Shown: piece after piece, positions 43,265 through 51,415 of the stretch | Numbering within the stretch: the stretch's first letter is position 1 | How the letters are laid out: each line of letters starts with the position of its first letter | Source of the DNA: Oscillatoriales cyanobacterium | GTDB taxonomy: Bacteria > Cyanobacteriota > Cyanobacteriia > Cyanobacteriales > Microcoleaceae | Reading direction: 5' to 3' | DNA length: 64,000 nucleotides | NCBI GenBank assembly: GCA_004292955.1 | Contig: RDXX01000008.1 | Coordinates: forward strand, 62,001-126,000 | The notes under the pieces: generated by a model | What the model was told of the DNA's origin: nothing | Seen by the model: the letters and a program-made list of their open reading frames with translations, nothing else | Database searches by the model: none | Made by a program: the position numbers and the translations under genes

Positions 43265-43386
43265 TTAAACAGTTGACAGTTGACAGTTGACAGTTGACAG
43301 CGAAGTGATAAGAAGGGAGATTTAAACTCCGCTATTATCACAATCTGCCTTCATGCTGGGGCTTCAAACCCATGCTATTCGGTGAA
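43265..43386 (+). repeat. About 120-bp interspersed repeat with heptamer head, copy 2
   Basis: TTAAACAGTTGACAG run, GGGAGATTTAAACTCC hairpin, CACAATCTGCCTTCATG and CTATTCGGTGAA, nearly identical to 18516-18642. Sits 72 bp after DUF1995. The rest of the gap (43387-43721) holds the promoter below and no gene. Confidence 0.75.
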
Positions 43387-43589
43387 ATCATTGTTGAGTC
43401 AATCTAAAATCGACTGACTCGATAGTAGTAATTGCCACAGCAGAATTAACAGCGGTTATCAATTCTCTGAAAGACTTGCAGGAGAGGGCACTCCCGTGTT
43501 TCTAGGGTATCTTTGTACTTCACTTATACCGAAAGCTGGGATAACTTCTCAGTGTTGCGATCTGTAACTACGCAAATAAAATTGTGAAC

Positions 43590-43619
43590 TTTACCAAAAG
43601 TTTATAAAAGTAGTATAAT
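43590..43619 (+). promoter_or_regulatory. Putative sigma-70 promoter of the phosphatase gene
   Basis: TTTACC at 43590-43595 and TATAAT at 43614-43619, spacing 18 bp, about 100 bp before the GTG start at 43722. The leader contains GGGTGACACCCC, a short inverted repeat directly after the -10 box. Confidence 0.4.
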
Positions 43620-43721
43620 GGGTGACACCCCTCCTCAGCGAAAGATCGGAGGAAATAGCAGCTAAATCAGATGCTATAAGCGAGTAATTAAGGTTTCGAT
43701 TCAGGAAAGCGGATAAATACA

Positions 43722-44501
43722 GTGAACCAGCGGCGCATTGTTATTGGGGACGTACACGGGCATTACGACGGGTTAATGCTTTTGCTAGAGGCACTTGCCC
43801 CGAGTTCGGACGATCGCGTATATTTTTTAGGAGATTTAATCGATCGCGGGCCGAAAAGCGCTCAGGTATTAGATTTTGTGCAGCAAAGCCCGTATCAAAC
43901 GCTGCTGGGAAACCACGAACAACTGATGTTAGATGCTTTGTCGGGGCCGTCAGTGGATATGCGGGCGTGGCAGTCTTGGCTGTACAGCGGTGGGGATGCG
44001 ACTGTCGCTAGTTACAAGGATACAGGGATGATGCCGTACAAACACTTAGAGTGGTTGCGATCGCTCCCAACGCATTTAGACTTAGGGGATATCTGGCTGG
44101 TGCACGCGGGTGTGCATCCAACTATGCCAATTGACAAACAGTCGATCGAACAATTGTGCTGGATTCGCAAGGAATTTCACGCGATACCGAAACCGTATTT
44201 TCCCGATAAATTAATTATTACCGGTCACACGATCACGTTTACCTTTGAGGGTGTGAGGCCTGGGGAATTAGTCAGGGGCCAAGGGTGGCTGGATATTGAC
44301 ACGGGCGCTTATCATCCAAAAAGTGGCTGGCTGACTGGATTTGACTTGAGTTATCGCAGAGTTTATCAGGTAAATGTGTTTAACAATCAAGTGCGGATTT
44401 TGCCTTTTGATGAAGTTGTCAGACAATTGAAGCCGCAGATTCCACTTCCGAAAGTTCAGTCGAAAGCTCAGTTGAGCTCAGTTGTTCAACAGGAGGCTTA
44501 A
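43722..44501 (+). CDS. Metallophosphoesterase (PPP-type serine/threonine phosphatase-like)
   Basis: 259 residues from GTG (next to a GGATAAATACA leader). The metallophosphoesterase signatures are complete: GDVHGHYDG (about 8-16), FLGDLIDRGPKS (about 35-46) and LLGNHEQLMLD (about 62-72), followed by WLVHAGVHP and IITGHTITF. These bind two metal ions and hydrolyse phosphate esters. The best match is to the ApaH/PrpA-like bacterial branch of PPP phosphatases, so it may reverse Hanks-kinase phosphorylation, although no kinase is adjacent. The C-terminal 30 residues are Ser/Gln-rich and variable. It ends 392 bp before the CRISPR array. Confidence 0.87.
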   Translation: MNQRRIVIGDVHGHYDGLMLLLEALAPSSDDRVYFLGDLIDRGPKSAQVLDFVQQSPYQTLLGNHEQLMLDALSGPSVDMRAWQSWLYSGGDATVASYKDTGMMPYKHLEWLRSLPTHLDLGDIWLVHAGVHPTMPIDKQSIEQLCWIRKEFHAIPKPYFPDKLIITGHTITFTFEGVRPGELVRGQGWLDIDTGAYHPKSGWLTGFDLSYRRVYQVNVFNNQVRILPFDEVVRQLKPQIPLPKVQSKAQLSSVVQQEA

Positions 44502-44893
44502 ATCCAAACGAAGTGCTGGGAAAAGCTTGACAATCTCTTCTTGAGTCTCTATTGTTTGTAGTAGTGGAAAGCAAGGGTTTTTCACGCGGAACTTTGAAAA
44601 TTGAATAGATTTTGCGATCGCCTGCGGTTGGTTTCATTACTGCAAGCGATTTTGATCTAGGTGGGCGATCGGCTGCGGTGGGTTTCATTGCCGCAAGTGA
44701 TTTCGACGCACCTAGGGCGATCGGTGAAACCCTGATTCTTTCGTTGAGGTGCGTCGATTGTCTTTGTAGTCTGGGGTTGAGCGTTTTCAATCCTATGCTT
44801 GTTGAAGATGACCCCCCATCTATTGAGAGTGAAAAAACAGTGCGTCGATTTGGCGTCTGGAACGCTCTCTGGGTAAGGGTTTGTAGCCGAACT
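44502..44893 (+). promoter_or_regulatory. Probable CRISPR leader region
   Basis: 392 bp without a convincing gene, directly before the first repeat. Two similar 50-60 bp segments (TGCGATCGCCTGCGGTTGG and GGGCGATCGGCTGCGGTGG, each followed by TTTCATT.C..CAAG.GATTT) lie at about 44612-44710. The open frame through here has duplicated peptide blocks and no sign of being a protein. Position on the side where the repeat 3' end GATTGAAAC points away suggests the leader. Confidence 0.5.
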
Positions 44894-46489
44894 CTTTCCC
44901 AAACGACTTCCCCGCAAGGGGATTGAAACAACAACTACGACGTTTTCATCAGGCGTATCACTAGGCTTTCCCAAACGACTTCCCCGCAAGGGGATTGAAA
45001 CATTACAAAATTAAATTTCAAACCTTTAAAATATAGACTTTCCCAAACGACTTCCCCGCAAGGGGATTGAAACGTCTTTCTTCAGTGACTTCATAAATTC
45101 TCCTAGAGTAATTCTTTCCCAAACGACTTCCCCGCAAGGGGATTGAAACGCTGTTGGCGGCGGTGCCACTGGTGGAAAAACCACCACACTTTCCCAAACG
45201 ACTTCCCCGCAAGGGGATTGAAACATTTTTGGGCCCTTTCTCGGGTCTAGATCATACGATCCAGGCTTTCCCAAACGACTTCCCCGCAAGGGGATTGAAA
45301 CACAAAATGGACAACTGTTTCTTCATCTTCATGATAACTTTCCCAAACGACTTCCCCGCAAGGGGATTGAAACCATGACATGTGTTCAAAAAACACACAC
45401 TAATCCAAGCTCAATCTTCCCACTTTCCCAAACGACTTCCCCGCAAGGGGATTGAAACTTTTGCCGGTTCCAGAAGACGAGTTGTAGCCCACTATCCACC
45501 ACCCTTTCCCAAACGACTTCCCCGCAAGGGGATTGAAACGGGAAAGGTACTATCTTGCACTCAGGCATAGATATTGCTTTCCCAAACGACTTCCCCGCAA
45601 GGGGATTGAAACGTAAATACTCCGTTTATCGTTAGGTATTCTGTCAAACTTTCCCAAACGACTTCCCCGCAAGGGGATTGAAACTTAGGGTGACCAAAAC
45701 TCTTAAAACTTGTAGAAATGGCATTCTTTCCCAAACGACTTCCCCGCAAGGGGATTGAAACTATCTGGGGAACGGTACCCTTTCCGTTGCAGGTTGGGCA
45801 ACTTTCCCAAACGACTTCCCCGCAAGGGGATTGAAACGCTTTCTTGATTGTTCATCGTAGAAGTGAGGCTTAGCCTTTCCCAAACAACTTCCCCGCAAGG
45901 GGATTGAAACGGCCTTTACTGCAATTAGCCATGTTTTTTACCCTAAAATTCTTTCCCAAACAACTTCCCCGCAAGGGGATTGAAACCTTTCTAAGAAGGT
46001 CAAAGACAATAATGGAAACTCCATCTTTCCCAAACAACTTCCCCGCAAGGGGATTGAAACCACTTTTTGGCGGACAGACTGTCTCGCCAGTTTTTCTTTC
46101 CCAAACGACTTCCCCGCAAGGGGATTGAAACCCGAAGTCAAACAATCCAGCGACCAGAGGTACCGGTGTCTTTCCCAAACGACTTCCCCGCAAGGGGATT
46201 GAAACTTTCACTGCCGTCGCTACCTCCTGGTAGGGAAAAATCTCCTTTCCCAAACGACTTCCCCGCAAGGGGATTGAAACTTTGGTGCAAAAACGGCAAG
46301 GGTTCGACTTGGCTTTCCCAAACGACTTCCCCGCAAGGGGATTGAAACCACCAACCGATTGCTCGGTAATGGTCTATTTCATCTACTTTCCCAAACGACT
46401 TCCCCGCAAGGGGATTGAAACCCAAAACCTTTACCTTCGGAGGGGTTCGGTTTCTTTCCCAAACGACTTCCCCGCAAGGGGATTGAAAC
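44894..46489 (+). CRISPR. CRISPR array, 22 repeats of 36 bp and 21 spacers
   Basis: The 36-bp repeat starts CTTTCCCAAACGACTTCC and ends GCAAGGGGATTGAAAC, with an internal CCCC gcaa GGGG hairpin. Repeat starts: 44894, 44966, 45038, 45114, 45189, 45266, 45338, 45423, 45504, 45577, 45649, 45726, 45802, 45875, 45951, 46025, 46096, 46170, 46245, 46313, 46386, 46454. Spacers are 32-49 bp. Repeats 14, 15 and 16 (45875, 45951, 46025) share one substitution (CAAACAAC instead of CAAACGAC). The GATTGAAAC end is typical of cyanobacterial type I-D/III arrays and suggests transcription on the plus strand. No cas gene is in the window, so effector type is open. All ORFs crossing this interval are artefacts. 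Confidence 0.98.
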
Positions 46490-46505
46490 GGTATTTGTCC
46501 TCTTG

Positions 46506-46757
46506 CAAGGGGCAAGAAACCGGGTTTCTACGAGTTTTTCGGTTGGGTGACGAGAAATATAGAGAGAAACCCGGTTTCTCAGATTTAGGCAAGGGGCAAG
46601 AAACCGGGTTTCTACGAGTTTTTCGGTTGGGTGACGAGACATATAGAAAGAAACCCGGTTTCTCAGATTTAGGCAAGGGGCAAGAAACCGGGTTTCTACG
46701 AGTTTTTCGGTTGGGTGACGAGAAATATAGAAAGAAACCCGGTTTCTCAGATTTACG
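46506..46757 (+). repeat. Three tandem copies of an 84-bp repeat after the CRISPR array
   Basis: Units start at 46506, 46590 and 46674 (CAAGGGGCAAGAAACCGGG). Each holds AGAAACCGGGTTTCTACGAG near its start and AGAAACCCGGTTTCTCAG near its end, both self-complementary and of the dispersed AAACCSGGTTT family. Only two or three positions differ between units. The array begins 16 bp after the last CRISPR repeat. Open frames through it are artefacts. Confidence 0.92.
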
Positions 46758-46842
46758 CAAAATAGATCTCAAATGGGTTGTATAGAATGCGTCAGCTTGG
46801 GTTCGATCGCACTTCAACGCAACTCACCCACCCTACCAAAAA

Positions 46843-47694
46843 CTACGATCGCAACAACCGACGCATTTCCAGCTTATAAGCCGCATTATTCAAACCCTCA
46901 CCGCTAGCCAGATCCGGATCGATCGCCTGGGAAATCGCAGCAATTCGATCGCTAGTCGCCGGGTGAGTGCTCAAAATACTCGGTGGAGAAGGCTTATTTA
47001 GCAACTTTTTCATAAAATCAACCATCCCAGATTGAGCGTAGCCCGATCGCCCCATAGTTTGCAAACCCAACTGATCCGCCTCATACTCAGCTTGACGGCT
47101 GTGAGGGCGACGCAAAGCCAACTCCACCCCAATCTGTACCGCCTTAGAACCATCCAGCCCAGTCGCCGAAGCAACACCAGAGGCGATCGCCATTTGACGC
47201 ATTTGCTTAATCGAATGGCGAGCACTAATATGCCCGATTTCATGCGCGATCACACTTGCTAACTCCGCCTCATTATCCGCCGCCGCCATCAAACCCTTAT
47301 TCACATAAACAAAACCGCCCATCGTCGCAAAAGCATTAATATTGTTATCGTCAATCACCTGAAAAGTATAAGGAATATCCGGGCGATCGCTTTCTTGGGC
47401 CAGTCGCTGACCGATGCGGTTGATGTATGCTGTAGTAGCCCGATCGCGATCGATCCTAAACTCCCTACTCGTCAACTGCTGATTGATTTGTCGGCCAACA
47501 GTCACCTCCTGGCGATCGGACATATTCGACAATTGAATAACTTGAATCCCCCGCAAAATCAGTTCCGGCAAAGAAAATGCTTGAGTCGGTTGTGGGGAAA
47601 TCACGCAGATACCCGCAGCCACAATCACCGACAGAAATAGATAAATCCCCCGGCCACAACTACGCCGACAAGTCAACCAAAAACCTTTTAACAT
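46843..47694 (-). CDS. M48 family metalloprotease, exported or membrane-anchored
   Basis: 283 residues. The N-terminal hydrophobic segment GIYLFLSVIVAAGICVISPQPTQA is a signal peptide or anchor. Zn-binding HEIGHISARHS (HExxH at about 151-155) and the later YEADQLGLQTMGRSGYA (third ligand Glu, about 204) define a M48 peptidase of the Oma1/BepA-like group. Preceding NINAFATMGGFVYVNKGLM is characteristic. No C-terminal TPR region, unlike BepA. Likely a periplasmic quality-control protease for misfolded envelope proteins. It ends with a short helical stretch (NNAAYKLEMRRLLRS) and sits alone between repeats. Confidence 0.9.
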   Translation of the reverse strand: MLKGFWLTCRRSCGRGIYLFLSVIVAAGICVISPQPTQAFSLPELILRGIQVIQLSNMSDRQEVTVGRQINQQLTSREFRIDRDRATTAYINRIGQRLAQESDRPDIPYTFQVIDDNNINAFATMGGFVYVNKGLMAAADNEAELASVIAHEIGHISARHSIKQMRQMAIASGVASATGLDGSKAVQIGVELALRRPHSRQAEYEADQLGLQTMGRSGYAQSGMVDFMKKLLNKPSPPSILSTHPATSDRIAAISQAIDPDLASGEGLNNAAYKLEMRRLLRS

Positions 47695-47736
47695 GATTTA
47701 TACGCCCTAGAAGAAGGAAGTTCGGCAACGGATTCT

Positions 47737-47792
47737 GTAACGGATGTAACGGATGTAACGGATGTAACGGATGTAACGGATGTAACGGATGT
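47737..47792. repeat. GTAACGGAT nonamer tandem repeat
   Basis: Six direct copies of GTAACGGAT directly upstream of the M48 gene. On one strand the encoded peptide would be an endless YIR run, hence an artefactual ORF (47707-48117). Confidence 0.85.
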
Positions 47793-47910
47793 AAGAGATT
47801 TCAGTCCGATGGAAGTCGGAAGAAGGAAGAAGGAAGAAGGAGATAAGATGTCGGTTGAAACCGTATCTACAAAAACAAAGTCCGCGAAACCCGAGACTCA
47901 AGAAAATAAT

Positions 47911-48040
47911 CGGGAGCATCTTACTTTTGCAAAAAAGCAAATTCTCTACAGTGCCGTCCCCGCTCGCGAGTGTTGAATAGATCGCGAGCGGGGACAGCAC
48001 TATAATAAAAAATGCTTTTTTCAAACATGAGATGCTCCCG
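47911..48040. repeat. Nested palindrome (MITE-like), copy 4
   Basis: Ends CGGGAGCATCTTACTTTTG and CAAACATGAGATGCTCCCG enclose GTCCCCGCTCGCGAG and CTCGCGAGCGGGGAC-type inner arms. Flanked on both sides by GACTCAAGAAAATAATC, suggesting a target-site-like duplication or an insertion into an older repeat. Confidence 0.78.
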
Positions 48041-48191
48041 AAACCGGATCTACAAAAACAAAGTCCCTCTCTAAGAGACTCAAGAAAATAATCTAATTTC
48101 AACCGTCCCTTCTTCAACCTGCGGAGGCAGGTTTTGTTTGTATAGACGCGGTTTCAACCGCCCGGTCTTTTTTTTTAGGAAAAACTCAAAA

Positions 48192-48266
48192 ACTCACTAA
48201 ATCGGCAGACGAAATATAACGCTACTTAAACTCACTAAATCGGCAGACGAAATATAACGCTACTTA
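48192..48266 (+). repeat. 37-bp tandem duplication and pyrimidine run before DUF4330
   Basis: Two copies of AACTCACTAAATCGGCAGAC plus AAATATAACGCTACTT at 48192 and 48229. Immediately after, 48300-48352 is a CTCTCCCCCTCTCCCCATCT run. No gene in 47793-48453 apart from these repeats. Confidence 0.75.
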
Positions 48267-48453
48267 GTTGCTATTTTAACTTGTTCCTAAATTTTAACCA
48301 CTCTCCCCCTCTCCCCATCTCCCCCTCTCCCCATCTCCCCCTCTTCGCATCCCCCACTCTCCAAGTCCTGCGGATTTTGGACGATCGTTGTGGTAATATC
48401 TTTTGGCTTGTACAGATACTCCTGTCGCTGTCAGTGAATTAAGTAAGCGATTT

Positions 48454-48981
48454 ATGAAAATTTTGGATTCTCAAGGCCGGTTGTTCGGCAAACTCAGCAT
48501 TCTAGACGTAGGTGCAGCAATGATTGTGCTGCTAGTTGCAGTCGGCATCTTCTTCTTTCCCGGTACTTCCGGCGGTTCCGTCGCCCAAGTCGGCGGCGCC
48601 AGCGTCAAAACCGTAGAAATGGATGCAATTGCGATCGGACTCAAAGGCACAAACTTTCAAGAGTTATTCAAAGCCGGCGATAAAATCAACGTAGTAATCC
48701 GCAACCAGCCCTCTGGTCAGATTACAATCAAAGAGGTAAAAACCATAACTAGAACCCTCGCAGTTCCTCAGCCCAACGGCACCTTAAAAGCTGTCCCAGA
48801 TCCTAGAGAAGAAGAATCTTTCAGCAGAAATATGAGATTTACTCTAGAGGGGAAAGGTCAAATTACTGAAAACGGCCCGGTTTTAGGAAATATGAAAGTC
48901 AAAATCGGAACTACTCTCGAACTTGAAGGCAAAAAATACATTTTCAACGCCAGCGTCATCGACGTGCGAGTCAAAGAATAG
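48454..48981 (+). CDS. DUF4330 domain-containing membrane-anchored protein
   Basis: The ATG at 48454 (MKILDSQGRLFGKLSILDVG) gives 175 residues. A TTG at 48403 is in frame but its extension is not family-like. One transmembrane helix (AAMIVLLVAVGIFFFPG) follows the DSQGRLFGKLSILD motif that defines DUF4330. The rest is an extracytoplasmic beta-rich domain (VKTVEMDAIAIGLKGTNFQELFKAGDKINVVIRNQPSGQITIKEV). The family is common in cyanobacteria and of unknown function. The final 40 bp of the gene are duplicated downstream at 49124-49163 as part of a repeat duplication. Confidence 0.85.
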   Translation: MKILDSQGRLFGKLSILDVGAAMIVLLVAVGIFFFPGTSGGSVAQVGGASVKTVEMDAIAIGLKGTNFQELFKAGDKINVVIRNQPSGQITIKEVKTITRTLAVPQPNGTLKAVPDPREEESFSRNMRFTLEGKGQITENGPVLGNMKVKIGTTLELEGKKYIFNASVIDVRVKE

Positions 48982-49259
48982 TCAGTTGACAGTCAAATAG
49001 GTACGTAGTTGGGCTTCAGCCCTCTTTACACATATATTTAAAGAGGGCTAAAGCCCAACTACGTACCTTGATTAATTTTGAGCGATGCTTTCATCTCCCG
49101 ACAATAAAACTACCCTGCTTCGATTTCAACGCCAGCGTCATCAACGTGCGAGTCAAAGAATAGTCAGTTGACAGTCAAATAGGTACGTAGTTGGGCTTCA
49201 GCCCTCTTTACACATATATTTAAAGGAGGCTCAAGCCCAACTACGTACCTTGATTAATT
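48941..49259. repeat. 182-bp-offset duplication including the DUF4330 3' end and a hairpin element
   Basis: 48941-49077 is repeated at 49124-49259: the last codons of DUF4330 (TTTCAACGCCAGCGTCATC ... AAAGAATAG), then GTCAGTTGACAGTC and a GGTACGTAGTTGGGCTTCAG...CTACGTACC hairpin. Copy 2 therefore carries a dead fragment of the gene end. The hairpins themselves are at 48999-49069 and 49181-49251. Confidence 0.8.
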
Positions 49260-49372
49260 ATGACAGTTGCGTCCCAAACACGAGCAGACCTTCTTCTTTC
49301 CTCGAACTTGCAACCTCTATCCGCGACATCCGTCAAATCCGTTACAGAATTGGTTGCCGAACTTCTTTACTC

Positions 49373-50272
49373 TTAAGAAAACAACCTTAAATACTGCCGA
49401 ATTAAACCAATAGTCACAGCCGGAACTTCCAACTGCGGAGTCAAACCCACATTTTCCAGAGTTTGAAAAACCTTAATTGCTTCCGGGTTGAGATTAGCCA
49501 ACCGCTGGCCAATCTCGGGGCTAGTAAACTGAGATTTTTCACCCCAAATAATCGCAGTCGGTGTTGTTAGCTGAGTGATATAAAGTGACAAATCAAAACA
49601 CAAATCTCCCCGCACAAAAGACAAGGCTGCATATTCTGCATTTGGTTCCAAAGCAGATTGCAGATAAGCATCGACAATTTCTTGGTAGACTCGACGGGAA
49701 TCGGCAAATTGGCGCTCTTCTAAAAAGCTGCGAATGCCGCCATCTGTGGCAATGCCCGTACTGTAGAGCAAGCGGTCTAAAATTGGAGTGTTGACGAGTT
49801 TAGCAAAGAAACTGCTGCCGTAATCTTGTCCGAAGTCTGACAAACCGCTGGGAATCGTCAAAATCAGCGATTTGAACAGATCCGGGCGGGCGATCGCAGC
49901 TCGAATCGCGATCGCGCCAGTCAGCGAAGAAGCTATCACATCCGTAGGACTTCCGCAAGTTTTTTCGATAAATTGGATCAGAGATGTGATATAATCTTCC
50001 ACCTGATAATTTTTTTGGGGATGTTCCGATCGCCCCCAACCGATTAAATCCGGTGCTAACACTCGATATTCCGCTGCAAAAGCCGGATAAACTTTCGACC
50101 ATTCGTAGGCACTCGACCCGCCCCCAAAACCGTGAAAAAATACCAAATTCGGTAGATTTTCCGAATTTGAGTTCGGCAATCCGATCCAAGGCATTTTTTC
50201 AGCAGTGTAATATACCATTCTGCCGAGAGAAGTCACGATCGATCGCTGACCGAAGCCGAGAGGAACAAGCAT
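49373..50272 (-). CDS. Alpha/beta hydrolase
   Basis: 299 residues with the alpha/beta hydrolase order: LVFFHGFGGGSSAYEW (oxyanion loop), YRVLAPDLIGWGRSEHP, then TDVIASSLTGAIAIRAAIARP with the nucleophile elbow A-S-S-L-T in place of GxSxG, and TPTAIIWGEKSQFTSPEIGQRLA near the acid residue. The usual C-terminal His (GHxPxxE) is replaced in ENVGLTPQLEVPA, so the triad looks incomplete, a feature I believe is shared with some cyanobacterial relatives. It may be a poor or non-canonical hydrolase. Stands alone on the minus strand. Substrate unknown. Confidence 0.85.
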   Translation of the reverse strand: MLVPLGFGQRSIVTSLGRMVYYTAEKMPWIGLPNSNSENLPNLVFFHGFGGGSSAYEWSKVYPAFAAEYRVLAPDLIGWGRSEHPQKNYQVEDYITSLIQFIEKTCGSPTDVIASSLTGAIAIRAAIARPDLFKSLILTIPSGLSDFGQDYGSSFFAKLVNTPILDRLLYSTGIATDGGIRSFLEERQFADSRRVYQEIVDAYLQSALEPNAEYAALSFVRGDLCFDLSLYITQLTTPTAIIWGEKSQFTSPEIGQRLANLNPEAIKVFQTLENVGLTPQLEVPAVTIGLIRQYLRLFS

Positions 50273-50800
50273 AAATAAGCCTCAATCGCTGTGAGATTGT
50301 AGAGTTTCGCGCGCCGCCTCGTCTTTATTTAAAAAGATTGCAAAGCTGGCGTCGTTTTTGTAAAGATTCAGTATTGATTTCAATCTATTTTAGTACAAGT
50401 CAAACCTGAAACTACACACAGCAACTAAGTTTTGCGATCTGCGCGCCCAGGTTGTGCAGTTATCCTCACCGTTGCAAACTACTTGCGATCGGAGATAATA
50501 ACAAAATGATGGGTAAGACCCCTCAACACAATCAAGTCGGTTCGCCGACTCCGAAAGCAGGCACTCGGAAAGCAGCGGTATCAGATCTAGCTTTTAATCG
50601 CGGCAGGTTTACACCCGATCGCCGATCGCAAATAATTAATTACCATATTTTACGGAGCAGTGGCTTTTAATGTCGAAGGTTTCTGTTAAAAGGCGGGCGA
50701 TGGGTTTTCGATACCTCTGATTGCAGGCAATAAAATCATGAGTCTCGCCGTTATCAATTCCAAAACACAAGAAACAACTAATATCAGGGAGGTATAAAAA
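50273..50800. other. 528-bp gap, possible small ORF only
   Basis: Upstream halves of the divergent genes at 50272 and 50801 should hold their promoters. The only candidate gene is the 54-codon frame at 50506-50670. GGGAGGTATAAAAA directly before the gene at 50801 is a strong ribosome-binding site. Confidence 0.4.
50506..50670 (+). CDS. Possible small basic protein
   Basis: 54 codons from ATG with GGAG about 11 nt upstream. The peptide is basic and polar (MMGKTPQHNQVGSPTPKAG start, FNRGRFTPDRRSQIINYHILRSSGF end) with no hydrophobic helix. I do not recognise it. It could be a genuine short protein or chance reading of a sequence rich in GATCG motifs. Confidence 0.25.
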   Translation: MMGKTPQHNQVGSPTPKAGTRKAAVSDLAFNRGRFTPDRRSQIINYHILRSSGF

Positions 50801-51415
50801 ATGCAACTGCTTAGGAAACGGGATCGCGAGGGTTTTATGGTTGATGCAAAAAGTCTTCTAGCTGACGGGTTTGCAGAGTTTGATACTGCCTGTCGAAGCA
50901 TGGATTTAAACGGCAAACAGACATTTGTCGCCACTCCAGAACGATCGGGTTCAGGGTTAGATGTGCGATCGCGCGTCAGCGCACCGGGAATGGTTCGCCT
51001 AGCTTTAGAAGAATTGAAATGCTTTGAAGTAGTAGACAACCAGTTTGCCCATTGGGGAGTGACTTTTAGCAATGCCGTCGCCATCCAACCTTCAAACCCA
51101 GCATTCCTAACGGTTTCTGGCTCAACAGTGTTAATGGGTGCCCCAAAAAGCGGACTAATAGAAGTAAGTTTCAAGTATCCAGTTCGCAGCGTAGCAGGAC
51201 TTGTCACCAGTTCGCGGCGAACGGTTTTATCTGCTTGCGACATCGACGGTAACCCGATCGTTCAAGATGAAATGCCGGCGCCCAATCTGGCAGGGTCTAA
51301 TTCTCCGATCGCGCCCAACACACCCCTGCGCGTCAAAGCCCCAAATATTCATCGCATTACATTTTATGCTTTTGACGGTCAGCTAATAGTCGATGACTTT
51401 ATTTTTGGTCTGTGA
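50801..51415 (+). CDS. Unrecognised conserved-looking protein, beta-rich
   Basis: 204 residues, preceded by GGGAGGT at good spacing. The polypeptide is soluble, with no signal peptide. The C-terminal two thirds alternate short beta-like strands (GVTFSNAVAIQPSNPAFLTVSG, GLIEVSFKYPVRSVAGLVTSSRRTVLSACDIDGNPIVQ, HRITFYAFDGQLIVDDFIFG), a pattern reminiscent of jelly-roll or PEP-CTERM-type beta sandwiches in which the final FYAFDGQLIVDDF segment would be the last strand. I cannot name a family. Its last 33 bp overlap the end of the convergent membrane-protein gene, so the two mRNAs are complementary at their 3' ends. Confidence 0.65.
   Translation: MQLLRKRDREGFMVDAKSLLADGFAEFDTACRSMDLNGKQTFVATPERSGSGLDVRSRVSAPGMVRLALEELKCFEVVDNQFAHWGVTFSNAVAIQPSNPAFLTVSGSTVLMGAPKSGLIEVSFKYPVRSVAGLVTSSRRTVLSACDIDGNPIVQDEMPAPNLAGSNSPIAPNTPLRVKAPNIHRITFYAFDGQLIVDDFIFGL

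Noticed and set aside
44612-44926. ORF on the plus strand ahead of the CRISPR array
   Set aside because: It consists of duplicated blocks and runs into the first repeat. It looks like leader DNA without protein features.
45018-46515. Several ORFs on both strands with repeated SPLRGSRLGK / FPKRLPRKGIE peptides
   Set aside because: They are translations of the 36-bp CRISPR repeats.
46282-46817. ORFs with KPGFSDLGKGQETGFLRVF repeats
   Set aside because: They are translations of the 84-bp tandem repeat.
47707-48117. ORF ending in YIRYIRYIR
   Set aside because: It is produced by the GTAACGGAT nonamer repeat and a MITE-like element.
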